A stretch of 7,793 nucleotides of DNA from NCBI GenBank assembly GCA_002733335.1, contig NVVK01000003.1, forward strand, positions 48,499 through 56,291, given 5' to 3'. The notes under the pieces are model-generated. The model was given only the letters and a program-made list of their open reading frames with translations. It was not told the origin of the DNA and searched no databases. Positions within the stretch are counted from its first letter, which is position 1, and each line of letters starts with the position of its first letter. The stretch comes from Methylophaga sp. Lineage in GTDB: Bacteria; Pseudomonadota; Gammaproteobacteria; Nitrosococcales; Methylophagaceae. The position numbers and the translations under genes are program-made. Shown piece by piece: positions 1-5,248 of the stretch.

Positions 1-519
1 GTTAAAATGCTGGCACAACGTTTAGAATTAGGTGACACTAAAACATTGATGAATCTAATTGATATGTATCGTTATTTACGCATTCCATACAAATCAGCTC
101 AGATGCTCAAAGCAGGAATGAATAAGGGTGTTATAAAAACCAATCTAGAAAATTTAAACGATCTGGCTGATAGCTGGATAGCAGCACAAGAGACTGAAAA
201 AGCAGCCGCAGTATTAAAACGTATTACGACAATGGATACGAGCGGACGTGCAGATTTGAGATACGGTCGTGTGTTATTTGATCTCGAGCAGTGGAAATCA
301 GCACAGCAAGCACTTTCAAAAAGTGCCAATAAACTGGGTGGGAATAAAGCAGGCCAAGCATTTTTATTATTGGGAATGACACAATTTCATCTTAATAATT
401 TGTCACAAGCAAAAAAAGCATTCACCCAAGCAACAGGCTTTGAAAAGCAGCGCAGCCAAGCGGCAAGATGGTTGCAGCACATCAATAATCAGATTAAGGA
501 ACAGAAAATTGATGAATAG
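1..519 (+). CDS. TPR protein, probable component of a TonB/ExbBD system (5' end outside window)
   Basis: The reading frame is open from base 1, so this is the C-terminal part of a longer protein (about 172 codons visible). An internal ATG at base 7 is unlikely to be the true start. Helix-turn-helix tetratricopeptide units are visible, the clearest being around R-A-D-L-R-Y-G-R-V-L-F (nt 241-330) and G-Q-A-F-L-L-L-G-M (nt 352-450), with the small/large residue spacing typical of TPRs. TPRs are protein-protein interaction scaffolds. From memory, the ending (a repeat followed by a basic helix with A-A-R-W-L near the C-terminus) resembles the TPR protein encoded last in gammaproteobacterial TonB2-type operons (TtpC, ExbB, ExbD, TonB, TPR). 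That role is inferred, since the partner genes would lie upstream of the window. The TPR fold is secure; the TonB assignment is moderate. Confidence 0.75.
   Translation, partial: VKMLAQRLELGDTKTLMNLIDMYRYLRIPYKSAQMLKAGMNKGVIKTNLENLNDLADSWIAAQETEKAAAVLKRITTMDTSGRADLRYGRVLFDLEQWKSAQQALSKSANKLGGNKAGQAFLLLGMTQFHLNNLSQAKKAFTQATGFEKQRSQAARWLQHINNQIKEQKIDE
496..500 (+). promoter_or_regulatory. Ribosome binding site fixing the aldolase start at 512
   Basis: AAGGA lies 11 nt before the ATG at 512, inside the end of the TPR gene. The frame stays open upstream to an ATG at 440, but that start would overlap the TPR gene by 80 nt and would add residues unrelated to the aldolase family, so 512 is preferred. 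Confidence 0.6.
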
Positions 520-1063
520 GAAACAGCTAAAGCAACAACTGGTTGAACATTATCATTGGTTAAGACAATATGGATGCAACGATTCACATAGTGGTAATGC
601 CTCATTTCGTTGGCATAATGAAATTTGGGTCACCCCTACAGGCTGTTGTGCTGACACCTTAAAAGCCGATGATTTAATTAAATGCGATATTGATGGTTCA
701 ATGGAAGAAGGGGCATCACTTGATGCACCATTACACATTCAAGTCTACCAACAAAATTCAACGGCTCGTGCGGTTATCCATAGTCACGGCTCCCATATCG
801 TTGCAATGACACTTAACGGCGATGATTTTGTGCCAGTAGATTTTGAAGGTCAATATTATTTCCCAGTGGTGCCCGTTATCACCATTCCATACGATCAATA
901 TCTTGAACAATCCCCCAGCGCAGTGTCTGCTAAGTTAAAAGATCACAAGCTTACTGTAGTAAAAGGCCATGGCGTTTATACCTGTGCCGAAACTATTAAC
1001 TTGGCATATAAATGGAGCTGTTCGGTTGAGCTGTCAGCGAAAACAGCGTGGTTAGCTAAGTAG
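512..1063 (+). CDS. Class II aldolase/adducin family protein
   Basis: A 183-residue zinc-dependent aldolase-fold enzyme of the fuculose-phosphate aldolase / ribulose-phosphate epimerase superfamily. Visible family features are G28-N29 and T41-P-T-G44 (phosphate-binding loops), H90-S-H92 plus H153 in K-G-H-G (the three zinc histidines), and S69-L-D71 just before P-L-H. FucA has catalytic Glu73 at the D71 position, whereas L-ribulose-5-phosphate 4-epimerase has Asp76 there, so the acid alone does not reveal the substrate. The protein is shorter than FucA (about 215 residues) and may lack its C-terminal extension. The start overlaps the TPR stop region (ATGAATAG, nt 512-519), suggesting translational coupling in one operon. 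The actual reaction is unknown: aldolase, epimerase or dehydratase activity on a sugar phosphate are all possible. The protein is probably cytosolic, as no signal peptide is seen. Confidence 0.85.
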   Translation: MNRKQLKQQLVEHYHWLRQYGCNDSHSGNASFRWHNEIWVTPTGCCADTLKADDLIKCDIDGSMEEGASLDAPLHIQVYQQNSTARAVIHSHGSHIVAMTLNGDDFVPVDFEGQYYFPVVPVITIPYDQYLEQSPSAVSAKLKDHKLTVVKGHGVYTCAETINLAYKWSCSVELSAKTAWLAK

Positions 1064-1129
1064 GAGCTCAAATAATCGGTGCCGTTTTACGCATGCACTT
1101 GATTTGCTTATTAGGCTGATTTAAACTAT

Positions 1130-1149
1130 GTAATAACATTTGTTATAAC
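1130..1149. promoter_or_regulatory. Near-perfect inverted repeat, candidate operator of the toxin-antitoxin pair
   Basis: Nine-base arms around a TT centre (GTAATAACA / TGTTATAAC) match at eight of nine positions; the inner ATAACA-TT-TGTTAT (1133-1146) is perfect. It ends 17 nt before the antitoxin ATG. A TATAAC hexamer (1144-1149), a plausible -10 element, lies inside the right arm, although no good -35 is seen. AbrB/MazE-type antitoxins commonly repress their own promoter by binding such palindromes, so autoregulation is inferred. Confidence 0.5.
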
Positions 1150-1166
1150 TATAGGAATGGTGCGTC

Positions 1167-1391
1167 ATGCTTAAAGTAAAGGTTACCTCAGTAGGCAACT
1201 CTATGGGGATTTTGCTCCCAAAAGAAGCACTTAGAAAAATGAATGCCAGCAAAGGAGATACTTTGTATCTGGTTGAGGGCTCTGATGGCTACACTCTTAC
1301 CCCTTACCAACAAGACTTTGAAGCTCAAGTAGAGACTGCCGAAAATATAATGAAGCGTTATAAAAATACATTGAGAGAACTTGCAAAATGA
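1167..1391 (+). CDS. AbrB/MazE-family antitoxin of a Doc-type toxin-antitoxin pair
   Basis: A 74-residue protein with the swapped-hairpin AbrB/MazE/SpoVT DNA-binding domain at residues 1-45. V9-G-N-S-M-G-I-L-L-P-K19 is the family signature, followed by a short K-G-D-T-L-Y-L-V strand. The charged C-terminal segment (residues 48-74) is the part that in such antitoxins usually wraps and neutralises the toxin. AGGAA at 1153-1157 is 9 nt before the ATG, which supports this start. The stop codon overlaps the toxin ATG (ATGA at 1388-1391). Classical Doc toxins are paired with Phd antitoxins; here the antitoxin fold is AbrB/MazE. It probably binds the palindrome at 1130-1149. The fold and pairing are well supported; neutralisation and autorepression are inferred. 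Confidence 0.88.
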   Translation: MLKVKVTSVGNSMGILLPKEALRKMNASKGDTLYLVEGSDGYTLTPYQQDFEAQVETAENIMKRYKNTLRELAK

Positions 1392-1777
1392 AAGAACCTA
1401 TCTGGGTTCTTGATGAAGTCGCTTTAGCAATACACTCAATGCTTTTAGCGGAACATGGTGGAGGAAACGGTGTACGAGATTCTTCAATGCTAGATTCTGC
1501 TCTAGCTAGGCCTAGGCAAAAAAAGAACTATGAACCAAAGTCCTCAATATTTGAGCTAGCTGCTGCGTATAGTTTGGGTATTGCTAAAAACCACCCATTT
1601 GTGGATGGTAATAAAAGAACTGCTTTTACTATTGGAACTCTTTTCCTCGAAATGAATGGCTATATACTAAATGCCCCCGAAGTTGATGTTGTAATTACTT
1701 TCGAAAGTTTAGCTGCTGGAGAAGTGAGTGAAAGTGAATTGGCAGAGTGGTTTAAAGAAAACTGTAAAAAGGCCTAA
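1388..1777 (+). CDS. Doc/Fic-family toxin (death-on-curing type)
   Basis: A 129-residue single-domain Doc protein, the usual length for the family. The central motif is intact: H69-P-F-V-D-G-N-K-R77, matching the Doc form of the Fic motif (H-x-F-x-D/N-G-N-K-R). The N-terminal part contains an I-H residue pair and an E-H-G-G-G-N-G-V-R-D segment, also typical of Doc. Phage P1 Doc phosphorylates EF-Tu and stops translation; the same activity is inferred here because all motif residues are kept. It is co-translated with the AbrB-type antitoxin through a 4-nt overlap. Its last four bases overlap the end of a minus-strand gene (1774-1777) and there is no terminator hairpin between the two, so it meets the neighbouring element end to end. 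It may serve to stabilise the adjacent accessory DNA. Confidence 0.9.
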   Translation: MKEPIWVLDEVALAIHSMLLAEHGGGNGVRDSSMLDSALARPRQKKNYEPKSSIFELAAAYSLGIAKNHPFVDGNKRTAFTIGTLFLEMNGYILNAPEVDVVITFESLAAGEVSESELAEWFKENCKKA

Positions 1778-2133
1778 GAATCAAGCTGGCTGACCCCTTT
1801 CCTTGATATTTTGCTATTTCGTATCATTCTTATTTGTTGTAATTCTTTAGGCAGCGTTATTCCAATATCTAGCACATTGGCAATATGCTTCGCAGCGTCC
1901 TGCTGAAGCAAAAGCGTTTGGAGTATGCCATAGACTATCAAGTAACTAGCCCCATCATCCCCCTCCGTTTTGCACATCGATGGATAGGCAGCTATCGCAA
2001 GCTCTGTATCACCAATTAAATCTAGAGAGCTGCAAAGCTTATTCCATCCTTCACGTTTTCCGAGTAACGTTGATTGTCGTCTAGGACTATTTATAAAGTC
2101 CCTTATTTTTCCCTCTAACTTGGATATATTCAT
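1774..2133 (-). pseudogene. Integron-cassette hypothetical protein, probably truncated at the C-terminus
   Basis: A 119-residue, mainly helical soluble protein without signal peptide or membrane segment. Its start (ATG at 2133) lies 11 nt past the recombination point of the attC site at 2142-2222, as expected for the first gene of an integron cassette; only a weak AAGG (2147-2150) serves as ribosome binding site. The N-terminal region (N-x-P-R-R-Q, then W-N-K-L-C-S-S-L-D-x-I-G-D-T-E-L-A-I) and the Q-Q-D-A near residue 78 recall, from memory, a family of uncharacterised proteins that continues past I-R-x-I-R-N into a longer domain. Here the protein ends about 15 residues after that point with an unrelated tail, at the junction with the toxin gene. 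No second attC follows the gene. I infer that the 3' half of the cassette has been lost. Function is unknown, and it could instead be a complete short protein. Confidence 0.55.
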
Positions 2134-2141
2134 AGTAGTGT

Positions 2142-2222
2142 TAACGCCTTGCTAAACGGCGCGCGTTAGCGCGTCCAGTGGAAGTTGCTTTTTGGCCGGA
2201 ACGATGTTTGAGCAATTTGTTA
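2142..2222 (-). repeat. attC recombination site of an integron gene cassette
   Basis: An 81-bp site with the secondary structure of an attC. The outer arms TAAC (2142-2145) and GTTA (2219-2222) pair, a 3-by-3 mismatched spacer follows (GCC against TTT), then TTGCT-AAAC (2149-2157) pairs with GTTT-G-AGCAA (2206-2215), leaving G2210 extrahelical. This is the R box, unpaired spacer, L box and extrahelical base layout of attC. The extrahelical G on the plus strand puts the plus strand in the role of the recombined bottom strand, so the site points along the minus strand, in agreement with the cassette genes on both sides. The variable interior holds a CGCGC-GTTA-GCGCG hairpin (2161-2174 area). 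Recombination would occur between positions 2145 and 2144. Confidence 0.72.
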
Positions 2223-2227
2223 TATTT

Positions 2228-2431
2228 TTATGGATGATCTATGCCTCCGTTTGGCTGTTTACAACTACCAATACGTGTAAATGACATGGACCAGCCTTTT
2301 AAAAAACCATACTTTTTAAGTGCTAGTATGGCGTATTCAGAGCATGTTGGCTCAAATAAGCAAGACTCACGTAGCCTCTTAGGAGCTATAAGCCTATAAA
2401 TAAAAATTAGCTTAATGGATAGCCAAACCAT
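2228..2431 (-). CDS. yidD: YidD-like membrane protein insertion factor, cassette-borne
   Basis: A 67-residue protein carrying the YidD signature: C24-x-F-x-P-T-C30-S-x-Y33, a following helix with A-L-x-K-Y-G-x-L-K-G, a third cysteine (C57) and a P-N-G-G-I-D ending that matches the family's G-G-x-D close. The N-terminal stretch (residues 3-16) is an amphipathic or hydrophobic helix that would lie on the inner face of the membrane. YidD helps YidC/Sec insert membrane proteins. The housekeeping gene normally sits between rnpA and yidC; this copy is 2 nt after a DUF4177-like gene in a cassette, with no strong ribosome binding site of its own, so translation is probably coupled. It is likely a second copy in the genome. 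Family is confident; a function in insertion is inferred. Confidence 0.85.
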   Translation of the reverse strand: MVWLSIKLIFIYRLIAPKRLRESCLFEPTCSEYAILALKKYGFLKGWSMSFTRIGSCKQPNGGIDHP

Positions 2432-2433
2432 AA

Positions 2434-2676
2434 TTATTTTTCTTTGCGAAATGTAATCACGTAATAGCTGCTATGTTCAGCTTTTTTCCCGCTTAGAGAA
2501 TCCATACATCCGGGCTGAACTTGAACACCAATACTGTCAATGCGTTGAAATTCCCAATCTTCCAATGCATATTTATTGACTATATTTTCTAGATACGCAG
2601 CAGCTTCGTTCCCTTTATGATCTTTCATTTGTACAGCGATATTTGGTGGGATTTGTACCATTTTGTATTCGTACAT
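2434..2676 (-). CDS. DUF4177-like small protein
   Basis: An 80-residue protein beginning M-Y-E-Y-K-M-V-Q. The pattern of a first strand, a central helix with A-A-A-Y-L-E, a W-E-F segment and a final strand Y-Y-V-I-T-F-R-K is that of DUF4177-like proteins, whose function is unknown. The family is widespread in bacteria. The ATG at 2676 is chosen because AAGGAG is 8 nt away; a TTG one codon earlier is possible but less well placed. The gene is followed after 2 nt by the yidD-like gene, so the two form a two-gene cassette operon. No signal peptide or membrane segment is visible. A functional link with YidD is suggested only by the arrangement. Confidence 0.75.
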   Translation of the reverse strand: MYEYKMVQIPPNIAVQMKDHKGNEAAAYLENIVNKYALEDWEFQRIDSIGVQVQPGCMDSLSGKKAEHSSYYVITFRKEK

Positions 2677-2684
2677 CAATTTAT

Positions 2685-2689
2685 CTCCT
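2685..2689 (-). promoter_or_regulatory. Ribosome binding site of the DUF4177-like gene
   Basis: AGGAG on the minus strand, 8 nt before the ATG at 2676. It is the strongest Shine-Dalgarno sequence in the cassette array and favours the ATG over the TTG at 2679. The yidD-like gene downstream has none of comparable strength. Confidence 0.65.
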
Positions 2690-2770
2690 TAGTTTGATGC
2701 TTCGTGAAATATAACTTGTTATTAACGGGAATAAATTTCCCCTGTAATTTTTATACATATACAAGGAATA

Positions 2771-2862
2771 TAACGCCTAGTAAGAAGATAATCAAGATGA
2801 AACCATGCGATAAGTAGAGGCGTTTTTAGCGTCCGTTTCGGAATATTATGGATTAACTTACT
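2771..2862 (-). repeat. Degenerate attC-like site
   Basis: In the minus-strand direction this ends with CTTACT-AGGC-GTTA, sharing AGGCGTTA with the end of the attC at 2142-2222. The opposite arm keeps AGTAAG and part of a GATTA/TAATC pairing, but its outer TAAC box is missing, replaced by the second copy of the direct repeat. An interior TTAGCGTCC (2826-2834) echoes TTAGCGCGTCC (2166-2176) in the other attC. It reads as a decayed or rearranged attC and its activity is doubtful. Confidence 0.4.
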
Positions 2863-2887
2863 TAATGCCTAGTAAGTCGATAATAAG
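2771..2887. repeat. Pair of ~25-bp direct repeats
   Basis: Copy one (2771-2796) and copy two (2863-2887) share TAA-c/t-GCCTAGTAAG-nn-GATAAT-AAG, differing at three bases and one single-base gap, spaced 92 bp. Each contains the R'/L' half of an attC-like site. Copy two also forms one side of a short palindrome (CTTACT 2857-2862 with AGTAAG 2871-2876). Serial cassette insertion or deletion at attC sites would produce such half-site repeats. Confidence 0.6.
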
Positions 2888-3047
2888 TATTAAAGCAGGA
2901 TTTTATAGGGTGCATATCAAAATAAGCCTTATGTTCATCCAAATAAAATAATGAATTAGCTATGTGAGGCTTTAATTCTGTAGAGAATAAAAATTAAAGA
3001 GAAATATTCATTACTATGTAAATTAAGCAGGCATCTTTTGTAACGTT

Positions 3048-3053
3048 TATACT
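3048..3053 (+). promoter_or_regulatory. Possible -10 element of the ovoA promoter
   Basis: TATACT matches five of six -10 consensus bases and lies 42 nt before the ovoA ATG. A good -35 is not visible at the right distance (the best is TTAAGC at 3023-3028 with a long spacer), so the call is weak. Confidence 0.3.
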
Positions 3054-3094
3054 GCAAATAAGTCTATTGCTTTTGCGAATAAAAAGGTCATCAC

Positions 3095-5200
3095 ATGTCA
3101 TCCCAGCAGTATTTAAGAACACCGAAATTAACGGGTGATAATATCGAAGCTAAACGTGTAGAAATTGCGGCTTATTTTAATGTTACGAATGAGCGATATG
3201 AATCCTTATTTGAAACATTGGCCAGTGATGAGGCCTATTATCAACAGCCTATTCCACTGCGGCATCCGCTCATTTTTTATTATGGCCATACGGCAACATT
3301 TTTTGTAAATAAACTGTTGTTAGCTGGGTTAATTGAGCAGCGTATTGATCCTAAATTTGAATCTATGTTTGCTATTGGCGTGGATGAAATGAGTTGGGAT
3401 GATTTGGATGATGCCCATTATGATTGGCCGACGGTGGCCGAGGTTAAGGCATATCGAAATAAGCTTAAGGATGTCATCAATCATGTGATTGCCACTGCTT
3501 CATTGGCATTGCCTATTAATTGGAAAAATCCATGGTGGACGATTTTGATGGGCATTGAACACGAGCAGATTCATATTGAAACATCATCGGTATTGATTCG
3601 GCAGCAAGCGTTGAATTTAGTACAAACACACGCTGCTTGGCGACCTTGGACTAAAACAGGCGAGGCACCCGAAAATACGCTGGTGGCTATTTCTGCTGGC
3701 AAGGTGATGTTGGGTAAAGCCGCCGATGATGCCATCTATGGTTGGGATAATGAATATGGCTCACATCATGCCGACGTGCACGCGTTTCAAGCTAGCCAGT
3801 TTTTAGTCAGCAATCAAGAGTTTTTGGCCTTTGTGGATGCGGGCGGTTATGAAGATGACGGCTATTGGTTAGCTGAAGGCTTGCAATGGAAAACCTTTTC
3901 TAACGCTAAGCATCCTGCATTTTGGCATCAAACTGATCGTAGCTGGCAGTTACGATTGATGACGGAAATGGTGGCAATGCCGTGGGATTGGCCTGTTGAT
4001 GTCAATTATCATGAAGCAAAAGCATTTTGTAATTGGAAAGCGGCACAAACTGGATTATTGGTACGGTTGCCAACAGAAGACGAATGGCAACGACTATATG
4101 ATTTTTCGGGTGTTGAAGAATTAAGCAGTGAACAAGCCACGGCGAATATTCATTGTGATTATGCCGCATCATCGTGTCCGGTGAATGAGTTTGCCCATGG
4201 TGCACTTTATGATGTGGTTGGCAATGTGTGGCAATGGACAGAAACATCGATTTATCCTTTTGATGGTTTTCAAGTGCATCCACTTTATGATGATTTCACT
4301 ATGCCGACATTTGATGGCCGGCATAACTTATTTAAAGGTGGCTCGTGGATATCGGGTGGTAATGAAAGTCGTAAGGCTGCTCGTTATGCGTTTAGACGAC
4401 ACTTTTTTCAGCATGCGGGCTTTCGCTATGTTGTAGCAGATGAACTTGAGGAATCGATCTTGTCAAATTATGAAAACGATAAAATGTTATCGGAATATGC
4501 TGAATTTCATTATGGCGATAGCTATTATGATGTGGCGAATTTCCCCCAAACATTGGCTGAAATTGCCATTGAAGCCTTGGCTGATAAACCTGCAACTAAA
4601 GCACTCGATATGGGCTGTGCTGTCGGACGGGCCAGTTTTGAATTAGCCAAACATTTTGATCATGTTACCGGCATTGATTTTTCGGCACGCTTGATTAATC
4701 TTGGTGTGCAATTGGCTGCGCAAGGAGTGATCCGCTATAGCATTGCAGATGAAGGTGAGTTGATGTTGCATCGAGAACGTCGACTAGAGGATCTGGGCTT
4801 AGCGGCGATCAGCGATAAAGTGGAATTTTTGCAGGGTGACGCTTGTAATATGAAACCGCATTTTAAAGGCTATGATTTAGTTTTAGCGGCGAACTTGATT
4901 GATCGTCTTTATGATCCGACTTTGTTTTTATCGACGATTTACCAACGCATCAATGCTGGTGGTATCTTACTGATTGCATCACCTTATACGTGGTTAGAAG
5001 AGCATACCAAGAAAGAAAACTGGTTAGGCGGAATTAAAAAAGACGGTGAAAATGTGACAACATTGGAAGGTTTGAAAGCGGTGTTAGGTACTCATTTTGA
5101 ATTGATGCGCGCGCCACAGCAAGTGCCTTTTGTTATTCGTGAAACCAGCCGGAAATTTCAACATACTTTGTCTGATGTGACTTTATGGGTGAGGAAGTAA
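3095..5200 (+). CDS. ovoA: Ovothiol synthase OvoA: 5-histidylcysteine sulfoxide synthase fused to 4-mercaptohistidine N1-methyltransferase
   Basis: A 701-residue, three-domain protein. Residues about 20-170 form the DinB-like iron-binding domain, with H65 and the HX3HXE motif H156/H160/E162 as the predicted three-histidine iron site. Residues about 190-450 are the formylglycine-generating-enzyme-like (EgtB/SUMF1) domain with R-L-P-T-E-D-E-W, G-N-V-W-Q-W-T-E and G-G-S-W signatures; Y431 in A-R-Y-A-F-R-R may be the active-site tyrosine known in this family. Residues about 455-701 are a SAM-dependent methyltransferase with the A503-L-D-M-G-C-A-V-G511 cofactor loop. OvoA joins cysteine to carbon 5 of histidine using oxygen and iron, and its C-terminal domain later methylates the imidazole N. 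The fused methyltransferase and the ovoB neighbour separate it from ergothioneine EgtB. AAGGT at 3084-3088 precedes the ATG by 6-7 nt. It is cytosolic. Confidence 0.95.
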   Translation: MSSQQYLRTPKLTGDNIEAKRVEIAAYFNVTNERYESLFETLASDEAYYQQPIPLRHPLIFYYGHTATFFVNKLLLAGLIEQRIDPKFESMFAIGVDEMSWDDLDDAHYDWPTVAEVKAYRNKLKDVINHVIATASLALPINWKNPWWTILMGIEHEQIHIETSSVLIRQQALNLVQTHAAWRPWTKTGEAPENTLVAISAGKVMLGKAADDAIYGWDNEYGSHHADVHAFQASQFLVSNQEFLAFVDAGGYEDDGYWLAEGLQWKTFSNAKHPAFWHQTDRSWQLRLMTEMVAMPWDWPVDVNYHEAKAFCNWKAAQTGLLVRLPTEDEWQRLYDFSGVEELSSEQATANIHCDYAASSCPVNEFAHGALYDVVGNVWQWTETSIYPFDGFQVHPLYDDFTMPTFDGRHNLFKGGSWISGGNESRKAARYAFRRHFFQHAGFRYVVADELEESILSNYENDKMLSEYAEFHYGDSYYDVANFPQTLAEIAIEALADKPATKALDMGCAVGRASFELAKHFDHVTGIDFSARLINLGVQLAAQGVIRYSIADEGELMLHRERRLEDLGLAAISDKVEFLQGDACNMKPHFKGYDLVLAANLIDRLYDPTLFLSTIYQRINAGGILLIASPYTWLEEHTKKENWLGGIKKDGENVTTLEGLKAVLGTHFELMRAPQQVPFVIRETSRKFQHTLSDVTLWVRK

Positions 5201-5248
5201 TGGTGTGGTGGTCGAACAGATAAACAGTTTTTAATGTAAGGTTAGGCA

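Larger units (their letters stand above)
2145..2773 (-). mobile_element. Integron gene cassette carrying a DUF4177-like gene and a yidD-like gene (CALIN)
   Basis: Bounded in minus-strand order by the R' core GTTA at 2774-2771 and by the attC at 2222-2142, giving a circularisable unit of about 629 bp. Both genes inside run in the attC direction and the second stops six bases before the attC outer arm (2222), the compact layout typical of cassettes. No integrase gene is in the window, so the group is described as a cluster of attC sites lacking an integrase. The right boundary rests on a degenerate site and is less certain than the left. Confidence 0.55.
2677..3094. other. 418-bp intergenic region between the cassette array and ovoA
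   Basis: No convincing gene is seen on either strand. Reading left to right it holds the DUF4177 gene's ribosome binding site, a weak 5-bp hairpin (GGGAA 2727-2731 with TTCCC 2737-2741), the attC-like site and direct repeats (2771-2887), then AT-rich sequence up to the ovoA leader. The stretch 2890-3020 shows nothing I can name. The right edge of the acquired segment must lie somewhere here. Confidence 0.6.

Noticed and set aside
440..511. Upstream ATG at 440 as the aldolase start
   Set aside because: It would overlap the TPR gene by 80 nt and add a segment not related to the family; ATG 512 has a Shine-Dalgarno sequence and aligns with FucA residue numbering.
1064..1166. Search for a second attC that would make the toxin-antitoxin pair a cassette
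   Set aside because: No paired R and L boxes or AGGCGTTA-type end was found; the palindrome at 1130-1149 is too short and better explained as an operator.
2727..2741. Hairpin GGGAA/TTCCC considered as a terminator
   Set aside because: The 5-bp stem is weak and the following T run is interrupted; it also lies in the leader of the minus-strand cassette genes.
4002..4283. Minus-strand open frame inside ovoA considered as an antisense gene
   Set aside because: It lies wholly within the strongly conserved FGE-like domain coding region, its translation resembles no family, and it has no clear ribosome binding site.
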